Below the pieces are notes generated by a model that worked only from the letters and a program-made list of their open reading frames with translations, made no database searches and had not been told where the DNA came from. DNA of 64,000 bases, from NCBI RefSeq assembly GCF_004193775.1, contig NC_041012.1, forward strand, positions 14,343,223 through 14,407,222. Reading direction: 5' to 3'. Each line of letters begins with the position of its first letter. The stretch's first letter is position 1. The stretch comes from Glycine soja. Taxonomy: Eukaryota; Streptophyta; Magnoliopsida; Fabales; Fabaceae. This document shows, piece by piece, positions 1 to 10,312 of this stretch. The position numbers and the translations under genes are program-made.

Positions 1-257
1 TGGACTTGATGCATTAGGATTCTATTAAATTATGAAAATAAAATCACTAGTTCTGGCCTTGAGTGGAAAAGGATTTCCAAAACTTATGTTCCAAACGCAC
101 ATATGGTGGAACCATGTGGAAGGTCAAAGCAATAAGTCAATAATATAACCTGGCCCAATCCCATCAAAAAGGTAAATTTTGCAATAACTTTCAATTGAGA
201 CTTACAAAAGAAAGCTCCATAACCATCTCAAACAGCTACCAACCTTTCCTTTCTACA
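1..257. other. unassigned flank of a copia solo LTR
   Basis: AT-rich sequence with no reading frame or repeat that I recognise. It is the left flank of the solo copia LTR that begins at 263; the same host sequence should resume at 3595. Confidence 0.4.
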
Positions 258-581
258 CTCCATGTAGAAGCAAGCTTCATGATGATGAATTAAGATTGAT
301 TCAAGGAGTTTTGATGATAACAAAGATGATGACAAAAAGCTCAAAAGTCAAGATCACTTCATGATAACAAAGATGATGACAAAAAGCAAAAGAGAATGAG
401 TTCAAGATTGAGTTAAGAACACATCAAAAATCAAGGGAAATTTGAATTCAAGAATCAAGAATAATCAAGTTGAAGATTCAAGAAAAGACTTAATCAAGAT
501 AAGTACTAAAAAGTTTTTCAAAACATTGAATAGCACATGAATTTTTCACAAAACCTTTTACCAAAAAGTTTCTACTCTCTG

Positions 582-817
582 GTAATCGATTACCAGTTTA
601 TTGTAATCGATTACCAGTAGCAAAATTGTTTTCAAAAGGCTTTCAATTGAATTTACAATGTTCCAATTGATTTCAAAATGGTGTAATCGATTACAATGAT
701 TTGGTAATCGATTACCAGTGTGTTTGAATGTTGAAATTCAAATTCAATTATGAAGAGTCACATCCTTTCACAAAAAAGCTTTGTGTAATCGATTACAATG
801 ATTTGGTAATCGATTAC
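582..817. promoter_or_regulatory. array of GTAATCGATTAC palindromes in copia U3
   Basis: Six copies of the 12-bp palindrome GTAATCGATTAC lie at 582-593, 603-614, 683-694, 704-715, 785-796 and 806-817. Most extend to a 14-16 bp palindrome because flanking bases pair as TG...CA or TGG...CCA. They sit in the U3 part of the LTR, upstream of 'gtctataaatgc' near 965-976. A role as enhancer or protein-binding site is inferred from position and symmetry. Confidence 0.75.
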
Positions 818-1417
818 CAGTGATAAGTTCTGAACAAAAATCAAAAGATGTAACTCTTCCAATGGTTTTCAAGTTTTTCTAAAAGTTGTAACTTTTCAAA
901 TGGTTTTCAAGTTTTTCTAAAGGTTATAACTCTTTTAATGGTTCTCTTGAACAGACATGAAGAGTCTATAAATGCAAGAACTTGACTTGCTTTTCCATAA
1001 CTTTTCTAATTGATTTCTGAATCTCTTTGAACTTCTTCTTCTTCTTTCTTTGCCAAAAGCCTTTCAAAGTTTTCTGGTTTTCCAAACCTTGAAAACAAAA
1101 CTGTGGTATTCATCTTTTTCATTCCCTTCTCCCTTTGCCAAAAGGAATTCACCAAGGACTAACCGCTTGAATTCTTTTTGTGTCTCTCTTCTCCCTTTTC
1201 CAAAAGAACAAAGGACTAACTGCCTGAATTCTTTTGTGTCTCCCTTCTCCCTTCTCAAAGAATTCAATAAAACACAGTCTGAGAATTCTTTTGATTCTTC
1301 CCTTTCCCATATACAAAAGAGTTCAAAGGACTAACCACCTGAGATATCTTTTGTATCCCCATTCACAATGTTTCAAAGAACTAACTGCCTGAGAACTTTG
1401 TCTTAACACATTGGAGG

Positions 1418-3148
1418 TGTCGCAACCTACCCTTCGGCGAGAGGGGAACGCGTGACTCGCGGGTGCATCTTCCAAGAAAAGAATATGCGCGGAGTCGCCA
1501 CCAACATTTATTTGAGGAAAACGTCGGAAAAACCGGAAAAGACGTGGTCTACGAACTTTAAGTGAAAGGTTTGGGAGTTGTATTTACGCACGGGGAAGGT
1601 ATTAGTACCGCACACGTCCGTCACAAGGGACGACAACCTTTAATTAAATGTGTAACCATGACTTCAATTTTTATGTTCCCTTTTACGTCTTTATTTCTTT
1701 TTGTACTTTTTATATTTTTATCTTTTTGCGGTCGACGAGGGTGTTTCCCTTGCTCCTACGTATTCCTTAATTGTGATAAGGAAATCAGACCTATGTAGTT
1801 CTTTGAAAACAGAGTGTTTGGTTAAGTTATTTTTTATCCTTTTTTGCAAGATGTGTTTTTATTGAATGAAAGGTCATTTAAGGCGTTGGACCATTAAATA
1901 ATCTTTCGATTCTTTTGAAAAGAGAGAAGACATTAAGGCATTGGACCATTAATGATATTTTATTTTTGAAAGAGGTAGTAAAGCTACATGTTGATTTTAG
2001 GCCTTTCAGAAATCTACATTTAACCAATAAAAACGGAAAAGACCATTTCAAGGCATTCGACCATAAAAATGGCTTTTTTAGGCGATGACGAAAAGTTTGG
2101 TTTATGAATTGATTTTAGCCTTAGTTTCACTTTGGTTATTAGTCAATTCGATTAAGAAAGAAAAAATCCCAAAGAAAACGTCCGATTGATTTTTTTTTAA
2201 TTTATTTTACTAAAAGATATTTTTTATTATTATATTATTATGTTGCCTCTTTTTGGTTTTAAATGTGGTTACGGCATGACCGAACGGTCGAAATTCATTT
2301 TAACAGAAATTAAAGGATGTTACAATACGAACGATCAGTGGAAATTTATTTTATTTTTGATTAGGCGAGAAAATGACTTAAGTAAATGACTAAGCATGTC
2401 AAAAGGGGGTACGGAAAGTAAATGAAATGAAAATAAAAGCATGCGAAACAATTGAGGACCACTAAGGATACATAGAATGAATTGCAAAGTTTGATTTCGG
2501 GAACTTACCGGTTGAAGACCAAAGAACGAACGATGAACGATGAAGAATGGTTGAAAATCTTCGCGAAATCACCCACGGAAACGTTACGGAAGCGGTTCGG
2601 CTTGGATTTTCTTCACGGAAACAATTTTTCTCACTAATTTTAAGTGATTCTCAGATATCAGGAGGGTTGAACATTTTTGTTCTTCCCTCCTTCCCCTATT
2701 TATAGGAAAATGAAGGAGATGCTTGCCACCTAGCTCGCCCAGGCGAGCTAGGTTGCTTCCTCCAGAAGCAACCGCCTTCTGGAGGAACATCCTGGAAGGC
2801 CCAAGGGGCCTGATTGCTATTTGCACCCCTATTTTTACTAAACACACCCCTTGCCCCCTTTTTTGCTGATTCTTTTTCCGTAACGTTACGGAAACTTACG
2901 AATTACGTAACGATACTTGTTTTCCATCCGTAATGTTATGGAACCTTACGAATTACGTAATCATCCCTTTTTTGCCTTCCCGAATGTTACGGAACTTTAC
3001 GGATTGCACATTTACACTTCCCTTTGACTTCCGACATGCCACGAAACTTCACGAATTGCCTAACGATGGGTGCCAAGTACCTCGAAGTGGTCAAACGATG
3101 GTCGCATCCCAACAATGGATGGTCCCCGGACGAAATTAGGGTATGACA
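1418..3148 (-). mobile_element. solo LTR of an Ogre/Tat-type gypsy element
   Basis: On the minus strand the LTR starts TGTCATACCC and ends GTTGCGACA. The flanks GGAGG (1413-1417) and GAAGG (3149-3153) are a 5-bp target duplication with one change. The related copia LTR at 30363-31973 has the empty site, since its minus strand reads straight through this point. Orientation comes from the TATA-like CTATAAATAG on the minus strand (2696-2705) and from the gypsy copy at 27983-29270, where a purine tract precedes the TGTCATACC end. An 11-bp-arm dyad lies at 2729-2752. Confidence 0.88.
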
Positions 3149-4198
3149 GAAGGGTACATCCTTTGTTAACTGAGAATAAGAGAGGGTAAATCTCTTGTGG
3201 ATCAGTTCTAGTGGAGGGTGCATCCATTAGGTTGTTCAAAGAGAACAAGGGAGGGTACATCCCTTGTGGATCTTTGCTTGTAAAGGAATTTTACAAGGTT
3301 GAAAAGAAATCTCAAGGACCATAGGTCGCTTGGGGACTGAATGTAGGCACGGGTTGTTGCTGAACCAATATAAAACTCTTGTGTGTTTGTCTTCTTCTTC
3401 CCCACTCTTTTAATTTCCGTTGTGCACTTTTATTACCGCTTTTACTTTTGGTTATGTTTCTTTTCTATTCTTCATTTACTTAACAACATAGTAAAAGCCT
3501 GAGAAGAGTAAATTTTTAATTAGTAAAGGTTTAAGAATAATTGATTCAACCCCCCCTTCTTAATTATTCTGAGGCCAGTTGATCCAACACTCCATTGCAT
3601 ACACTTCAGATAAAACCAACATCTATAAAATAAGATAAATAATTTTATTGGTGTAGAAACATGACCCCTATTTGCAATAAATCAGAACCCAACAACTTTT
3701 CTGTGAATGTATGAATACAGGTTTTTGATGATGCCAAAGTATAATCAAACAAGATTGCTTCAAGAAACATTCAAAGTTAAGCAAACAGAGATTGCTTCAA
3801 GATTAAACCAAGACCAAGAAAACAAAGATCAAGAAGAAAGCTAAGTCTTAGTCTATCTTTGTTAAAAGAGTCTCTTAGTGATTGCAAAGGTTTGGCCTCA
3901 CAACATAGTTTTTAAATTGATTATAAAAAGGTTTTAAAATATTTTTTAACATTTTCTGAAAAAGGAATTTTTCCACTTGTAATCGATTACTAGGCATTGT
4001 AATCGATTACCAGAAGCAAAATTATTTTAAAAAGTTTTTTCAAAAAAATTTGAAATTTGAAATTTGAAAATTTCAAAAAAGCTTTTTGAAAAGGCACATC
4101 TCTTCAAACCATTTTGAAAAGGCACAATGGGACTGTATGTGTCTGACTTCGAAAAGAAGAGAGAGATGTTCTAAGAGAACTTAATTGTCAAATGCTCT

Positions 4199-5726
4199 TG
4201 TTTGTCGTCTTATACGACTAACTTTTGTATAGAAAACATTTTCCAAAACTTGTATAGTTCCCCAATTTATGGTTATTTTGTAGTGATTTTTGTAAATAAA
4301 TTTTGTTTATGGTTAAAGCTGTCTCTAGAATATGTCCATTGGATTTAATGATGAAATATGTGCAATTTCAGGTGAAAATGAGGCTAAGTCATGAAGTGCT
4401 AAAAGTAACAGTTGAACTTAGCTCATCAGTGGGCTAAGCGTGCATCCACCGCTAAGCGCAGTATCAGCGTGCTTAGCGCGATAGAAGAATCTACCAAGGC
4501 ATCAATATCAAGGCCGTGTGTTAAGCGCGAGATCAGTGCGTTAAGTGCAACAATTGTCTTCATCCAGGCTCAGCGTACGACTGGCGCTAAGCTCAAATCC
4601 ACTTACTCGCGCTAAGAGCGAGGGTGGCGCTAAGCGCAAAGTTGGGAATTTAGAGTCTATTTAAAGCCTGTTTTGTGCAAAATTAGGGTATAACTTTAAC
4701 AAGGGCCCAGGGCACAGAACACCATAGCACACCATATTTCGGGAAAAGAGCTCTAGAGGCAGAAAGAGGAGTAGCTTTTGCAAAGATACCTAGGTTTTAT
4801 AAGCTTATTACTATTAGGGTTTCGTTTGCAATGGTTGGCTAAACACCCTGGTTGAGGGTTCATAATGAACAACTAATGTAATTATTTTCATATCTAATTG
4901 ATTTTGTTTCTTGTGTTCAATTCTTCTTTAGTGCTTAAATTTTGTATGCTCTTAGTTTGATCAACCATTTGTGTGCCTAGTTAGGTGATTTTAACATTGG
5001 GAAATGTATTGTTGCCTTAGAACTTGAATGAAGTAGAATTGAAACTTAGTCTTACAAGAGGGATCTGCGGATTAAGTTTTGGTTTTACGTATGTTGTTAC
5101 AATAATGTAGTTTGGTCTAGGTCTAGTCCAACAAGAGGGATCTAAGGACAAAGCTTAGGCTAAATTCGGCTAAACTTTCGTAAGCTATTTAAGCCAAGTC
5201 TAGCCCAACAAGAGGGATCTGAGGATGAAGCTTAGTTTAAGTTAGTCTAAACCTAGGAGGGCTGTCTAAATTAAGCCCAGTCCAACAAGAGGGATCTGAG
5301 GACGAAGCTTAGATTGATTTAGTCCAACTAGGGATCGAGGTTTAGTAATTTAGGCTACAACATAGAACACAAAAGCATGATCAATTAGAGAAACATCCTT
5401 ATATGCATCAGCCGGTCTGTTAGAAAGACCCAACACTTCTACCTACTATTGTCAATTCTACTTACTTGCATTTTTACTGTTTTTGTCCTAAACCTAGTTT
5501 AATTCTATTTTAAACCATCAATTATCAATGTTTCTTTCAACAATGCCTTATTTTTGAATTTAACCCGGTCTTAAACTAGTTTCCCTGAGTTCGATACTCG
5601 GATTCACGCATTTTAATTTTTAAATACTTGACGACCCGGTGCGCTTTCTGGCAAACTGGACTTCCCTTGAATATATTTGTACGAAGAAAAAGTGGAACAA
5701 AAAGTAACCGCAGGGGAAATCCATCA
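4199..5726 (+). mobile_element. solo LTR of an Athila-type gypsy element
   Basis: Starts TGTTTGTCGTC and ends AAATCCATCA, with the perfect target duplication GCTCT at 4194-4198 and 5727-5731. It is the plus-strand relative of the 5' LTR at 25598-27943, sharing the TCTTATACGAC start and the 'GACCCGGTGCGCTTT' stretch near the end. A cluster of GCTAAGCGC motifs lies at about 4430-4640, with a TATA-like TATTTAAA near 4658. Short repeats with 'CAACAAGAGGGATCTGAGGA' occur at about 5050-5310. There is no internal coding sequence. Confidence 0.88.
5050..5310. repeat. short tandem repeats inside the Athila LTR
   Basis: Four degenerate units of about 80-110 bp share 'AACAAGAGGGATCTG' followed by 'GAAGCTTAG' (near 5053, 5130, 5209 and 5285). 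They lie downstream of the TATA-like box and are only partly kept in the copy at 25598-27943. Confidence 0.6.
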
Positions 5727-6320
5727 GCTCTCTCAACAAATATTGGGAAAACACTTGCAAATCTATTGAGAATTCATCTAGGAACTTCAATTTGTATTAT
5801 CATCTCTAAAAGAGATAAATTCCTCTAGGATCTTCTATTTGTATCATCTACTCTAAAGGAGAGAAATCTTTCTATTCATCTCAGAAACTCAGTTGTAATC
5901 AATAGACTGGTTGTCTCTTGGATTGTGAGAATTGTAAGCAAGAGACTGATTGTCTCTTGGAGAATCTTGAACACAAGGGTGAGGGATCCCAAGGTGTGTT
6001 CAAAGTCTATCAAGGATTTACAGAGATAGTGGAAAATCTCAAGTGGGTTGCTTGAGGACTGAACGTAGGCACGGGAAGTAGGCACGGGAAGTAGTCAAAC
6101 CAGTATAAATTGAGTTTGCATTTCTATCTTCCCTTATCTCATTTATTTCATTGCAATCAATTTTGTCTTGCACATTTAGAGAACATCGATTAAATTGATT
6201 GTTGCTTCTTCTTCTGCATTTTGAGCCTATCATTTAAAAGAGGGTTAAATCTTGTGAGTGGAAAATTTTAAAACTTAATTCACCCCCCTCTAAAGTTATT
6301 GAGACCATTTATCCAACAAG

Positions 6321-6332
6321 CGGTATCAGAGC
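6321..6332 (+). other. primer binding site, initiator tRNA-Met
   Basis: CGGTATCAGAGC lies two bases after the LTR end. It differs by one base from the TGGTATCAGAGC complement of initiator tRNA-Met used by plant copia elements. Confidence 0.85.
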
Positions 6333-6372
6333 AGAATTCTTGTCTAAAGTTTAAAAAACTTTATGAATGATT

Positions 6373-8262
6373 ATGGCCTCATCTAACTTTCCATTTCCTG
6401 AGGGAAATTCTATTAATAGGCCTCTTATGTTCAATGGTGAGGGTTATCACTATTGGAAAACCCGATTACAAATCTATATAGAAGCCATAGATTTAAATAT
6501 ATGGGAAGCCATTAAAATTGGTCCCTTCATTCCTACAATGGTAGTGGGAAATGCAACTATAGAAAAACCTAGAGAACAATGGGATGAAGATGAAAGAAGA
6601 AGGGTTCAATATAATTTAAAGGCCAAAAACATAATTACTTTTGCATTAGGCATGGATGAATATTTTAGAGTTTAAAATTGTAAAAATGCAAAAGAAATGT
6701 GGGATACACTACAAGTAACCCATGAAGGCACAACTGATGTCAAGAGATCTAGAATAAGCACTCTCACACATGAATATGAACTGTTTAGAATGAATCAAAA
6801 TGAAACCATACAAGATATGCAAAAGATATTTCACATATAGTTAATCATCTTGCATCATTAGGAAAAATATTTCCTAATGAAGATCTCATTAAGAAAGTGT
6901 TGAGATGTTTAAGCAAGCAATGGAAACCAAAGGTAACTGCAATTGCAGAATCAAGAGATCTCGCTAACATGACTCTTGCAACTCTTTTTGGAAAGCTTCA
7001 GGAACACGAAATGGAACATATGAGACTAAACCAACAAGAAGAAAATGACAAGAAAAAGAAAGGAATTTCACTTAAAGCCTCATCTTCTATTCAAGAAGAA
7101 AGTGTCAAAGAGGACTTGAATGAAATAGAAGAAGATGATAATTTCAGACTTTTTGTGAAGAGATTGAATAAATTTCTTAGAAACAAATGAAATCAAAGGA
7201 GATCAAACTTCAATTCAAAGAAAAAAGTAGAAGATTCCTCCTTAGTTCCAAAATGCTATGAATGCGATCAACCTGGGCACTTGAGATTTGATTGTCCTGT
7301 CTTTAAAAGAAGGATGGAAAAATCCAACAAGAAAAATTTCAAAGATAAGAAAGAAAAGAAAGCATACATCACTTAGGAAGATAATGACATGGATTCATCA
7401 AGTGATTCAGAAAATGGAATCATAAATCTGGGCCTCATGGCCAAAGACTATAAAAGCAGAGAAGAGGTAATGTCTTCTAACTATGACTTATCTATTTCTT
7501 TTGATGAACTCCAAGATGCATTCAATGACTTGCATAAAGAATCTATCAAACTTGCCAAATTAGTTTCATTTTCTAAGAAAAACATTTCAAGTTTAGAAAA
7601 GGAAATTTTGAAATTAAATGTAGAGTTAGAAAATCTTAAATCTGAAGTTAAAACATCAAAATCAGTAGATAGAAACCAATCTTCTAGAAAATGCTTAATA
7701 CAAGAAAACACTAAAGCATCTCATTCATGTGAATGTTGTGATAAATTTAAAGAAGAATTTGTAGATTTAAAAATTTCTCTTGCCAAATTTACTCTTGGAA
7801 AAAATAATTTAGATATTATATTAGGCAAACAAAGATGTGTTTTTGATAAAGCTTGATTAGTATATAATCTTGAAAATCAACAAAAGATGTATAAAAGTTT
7901 CTTTGCCTCCACTCAAAAGAATAGTTCTCCCTTCTTAACATGATTTTACTGTGGTAAGAAAGGTCATAGTGCATCAACATGTTATATTAGAAAGAATGGT
8001 AATAGCATTGGAAAAATGGTATGGGTTTCAAAAACATCCTTAGTCAAAACTAACAATAAAGAACCCAAGGAAATTTGGGTACCAAAATCAAAATATGATT
8101 ATATGAATAAAAGGACTCCTTGAAGAAAAGTTGGTACATTGATAGCGGTTGCTCCAAACACATGGCGGGAGATGCATCAAAGTTTATTCATATTTCTCCC
8201 AAAAATAGTGAACATGTGACCTATGGAGACAACAACAAAGGTAAAATTGTTGGAGTTGTAAA
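6373..8262 (+). pseudogene. copia gag and protease remnant
   Basis: Broken Sirevirus-like gag. The ATG at 6373 begins the usual gag N-terminus, followed by the UBN2-type gag core (6550-7020). A stop lies in the core near 6674, a frameshift near 6830 and a stop at 7188. A CCHC zinc knuckle (CYECDQPGHLRFDCP) is at about 7255-7300. A charged coiled-coil segment lies at 7480-7660 and a second knuckle, YCGKKGH, near 7950. The protease start (WYIDSGCSKHM, catalytic DSG) follows from about 8129 in the -1 frame relative to gag. Reading ends about 45 codons into protease, where integrase, RT and RNase H have been lost. It is homologous throughout to 40017-41860. Confidence 0.85.
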
Positions 8263-8640
8263 AATAGGCCTTTTGCTATCATTTGATTTTCATAATTTCT
8301 TTTGATGAGACTAAAAATCTATTAGGCTAAAAAATGATACTTTGAATGGTATGGCATGCCCTACTCTATTAATTCATTATAAATTGCTTAATGATTTTCT
8401 CCCCTCTACTAATGATTTGTTTTTGTTGTTGACAAATGGGGAGAGATAGATAAAAGATAAGATAGTAAGGGGAATTATCTATTTTTTATGAGACATCATT
8501 TTATATATGAAATCTATGAAATCTTCAACTGTTTCATATAAACAATCATTGCAAAATCAAGGGGGAGTGAACGACACAAATAGATATTCTTTTCGATGAA
8601 ACAAAAAGAACAAAAAGAAGGTCGCAATGAAGCATGAGGA
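8263..8640 (+). other. remnant of copia 3' region after pol deletion
   Basis: After the protease break the sequence resumes with a short stretch like the integrase-RT linker (TCTTTTGATGA at about 8299, as at 42986). It then jumps to non-coding 3' sequence including 'GACAAATGGGGAGAGA' and 'AAGGGGGAGTGAA' (about 8560), which resemble the sequence between pol and the 3' LTR of Sireviruses. No 3' LTR follows; Ogre-like sequence begins by about 8641. Confidence 0.6.
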
Positions 8641-8940
8641 TTCACGCCACATTCTTAGTTACATGTGTTGGGTACCGTGATGATGGCTATAAACCAACCA
8701 TGTTGGGATTATACACTCATTTCTTTTAAAAAAAATGATTGAAAATCATGTGAACAATGGTGCCTAATTCATGGTTAACTAGGAAATTATGGTTCTTAAG
8801 GCATCTTATGTCAATCTCATAATTGTATTTTGCATGCATAGCATAAGTATGCCCTAGTCATTCAACTCTATGAGATGTTGTTGAAGTATTAACGATCAAA
8901 ATTTCTATTCCTGGGATTATGGGATTGAACCAAGCACATG

Positions 8941-9913
8941 TGATGTAGCTCCATGTGGAGCTTGTAGGCTTTGGATCTTCTTCATCAATGGAGTCCTTTG
9001 CTTCTTGAAGATTAATGGCAGCAGAATGAAGAAGGAAGAAAGATGATTGGAGATACCACTTCAAGGAGAAGATGAGTCAAGAAAAAGCTCACCACCATAG
9101 GAAGCCATGGATAAGAGCTTGAAGGTAGAAGAAAAAGAGTGGAGGGAGAGGGAAAGAAGGAGCACGAAATGTTTTGCCTCAAATGAGGTTTGAACTTTGA
9201 AATGTAATTCTCAAATGATCAAAGTTGAAAAAATGCACACACATGACCTCTATTTATAGCCTAAGTGTCACACAAAAATGAAAGGGAATTTGAATTTCTA
9301 TTCAAATTTCACTTGAATTTGAAATTGAATTTGTGGAATCAAATTTTGGAGCCAAAATTTCACTAATTATGATTAGTGAATTTTAGCTATGGTTCAGCCC
9401 ACTAATCCAAGATCAAGTCCAAGATTCTCCACTAAGTGTGCTTAGGTGTCATGAGACATGTAAAACATGAAGGACATGCACAAAGTGTGACTATATGATG
9501 TGGCAATGGGATGTAGCAAGCAAATTCTCACCTCTCCTTCTAAAATTTAATTGGATTGGGCTTCTCCCAATTCAATTAAATTTATTTCTAACCACACATC
9601 AAATAATCACTTAATGCATGTGAAATTACAAAACTACCCCAATATAAAAACTAGTCTAGGTGTCCTAAAATACAAGGGCTGAAAAATCCTACATTTCTAG
9701 GGTACCTTACCTATATTATGGTGCCCTAAATACAAGGCCAAAAAATAATGAAACCTTAATCTAATATGTACATAGATAAACGGGCTCATACTTAGCCCAT
9801 GGGCTCGAAATCTACCCTAAGGCTCATGAGAACCCTAGGGCCTTCTCTTGCATCTCTGGCCCAATCTTCTTGGAGTCTTCTATCCAATGCCCTTGGGGGG
9901 TAGGATTGCATCA
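8941..9913 (-). mobile_element. solo LTR of an unclassified retrotransposon family (copy 1)
   Basis: About 970 bp, TGATGTAGCTCC...GGATTGCATCA on the plus strand, with a perfect target duplication ACATG at 8936-8940 and 9914-9918. A TATA-like CTATAAATAG on the minus strand (near 9251-9260) suggests that it reads minus, starting TGATGCAATCC. Relatives lie at 21326-22301 and 26604-27503. No internal region of this family is present, so the superfamily is unknown. Confidence 0.85.
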
Positions 9914-10312
9914 ACATGTTTTATGGAAAGATTCATCAAGTCAAGGTCAAGTATGGAAGTAATGGAAGTAACCAGCTTGCAAAAGTTGGGGTAGAAGATG
10001 GATCGAGTTACATTGTTTCTCTGTCTACTACTAACACATAATTGTGCCAATTTAACAAAAATTAAGGACTATTGACGTCCATGTTTTATTTCTAGTGACA
10101 ATATGTGATGGACCATCTAAATTGATTAAACCCTACGTCCTGTGTCGAATTTGCAATACTTCAACAATGCATCATTCATATACATCCATGCTTTTCATTG
10201 GTTGAATTGCTCATTGCATTCTTTCCTTGAAGTCAGAACTATAATCATTATTATCAAAAAGAAAGAACGCGCTTTATGGTGCCCTTACCAAACACGTGCT
10301 AGAGCTATAGTA

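Larger units (their letters stand above)
263..3589 (+). mobile_element. solo LTR of a Sirevirus-like Ty1/copia element, split by a nested LTR
   Basis: The LTR begins TGTAGAAGC and ends GATCCAACA. It is flanked by a perfect 5-bp target duplication, CTCCA at 258-262 and 3590-3594, with no gag or pol, so it is a solo LTR. The U3 part carries six GTAATCGATTAC palindromes (582-817). The ending 'CTGAGGCCA...CCAACA' matches the LTR that precedes a tRNA-Met primer site at 6318 and 39966, which fixes the strand. Without the nested element (1418-3148) the LTR is about 1.6 kb. A minus-strand relative lies at 30363-31973 and shows the uninterrupted version of the nested site. Confidence 0.9.
3702..6318 (+). 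mobile_element. 5' LTR of a pol-deleted Sirevirus-like copia element, split by a nested LTR
   Basis: Starts TGTGAATG and ends ATCCAACA, immediately before a tRNA-Met primer site. It contains palindromes of the GTAATCGATTAC type near 3980-4010. The start matches the LTR at 56401-57519, so the two belong to one subfamily. A solo Athila-type LTR (4199-5726) is inserted in it. Without that insert the LTR is about 1.1 kb, similar to the copy at 56401. Confidence 0.85.

Noticed and set aside
1418..3148. Reading the TGTCGCAACC...TATGACA repeat as a plus-strand LTR
   Set aside because: Both strands start TG and end CA. The TATA-like box and the polypurine tract next to the copies at 27983-29270 and 15384-16723 show that the start is TGTCATACCC, so this copy is minus strand.
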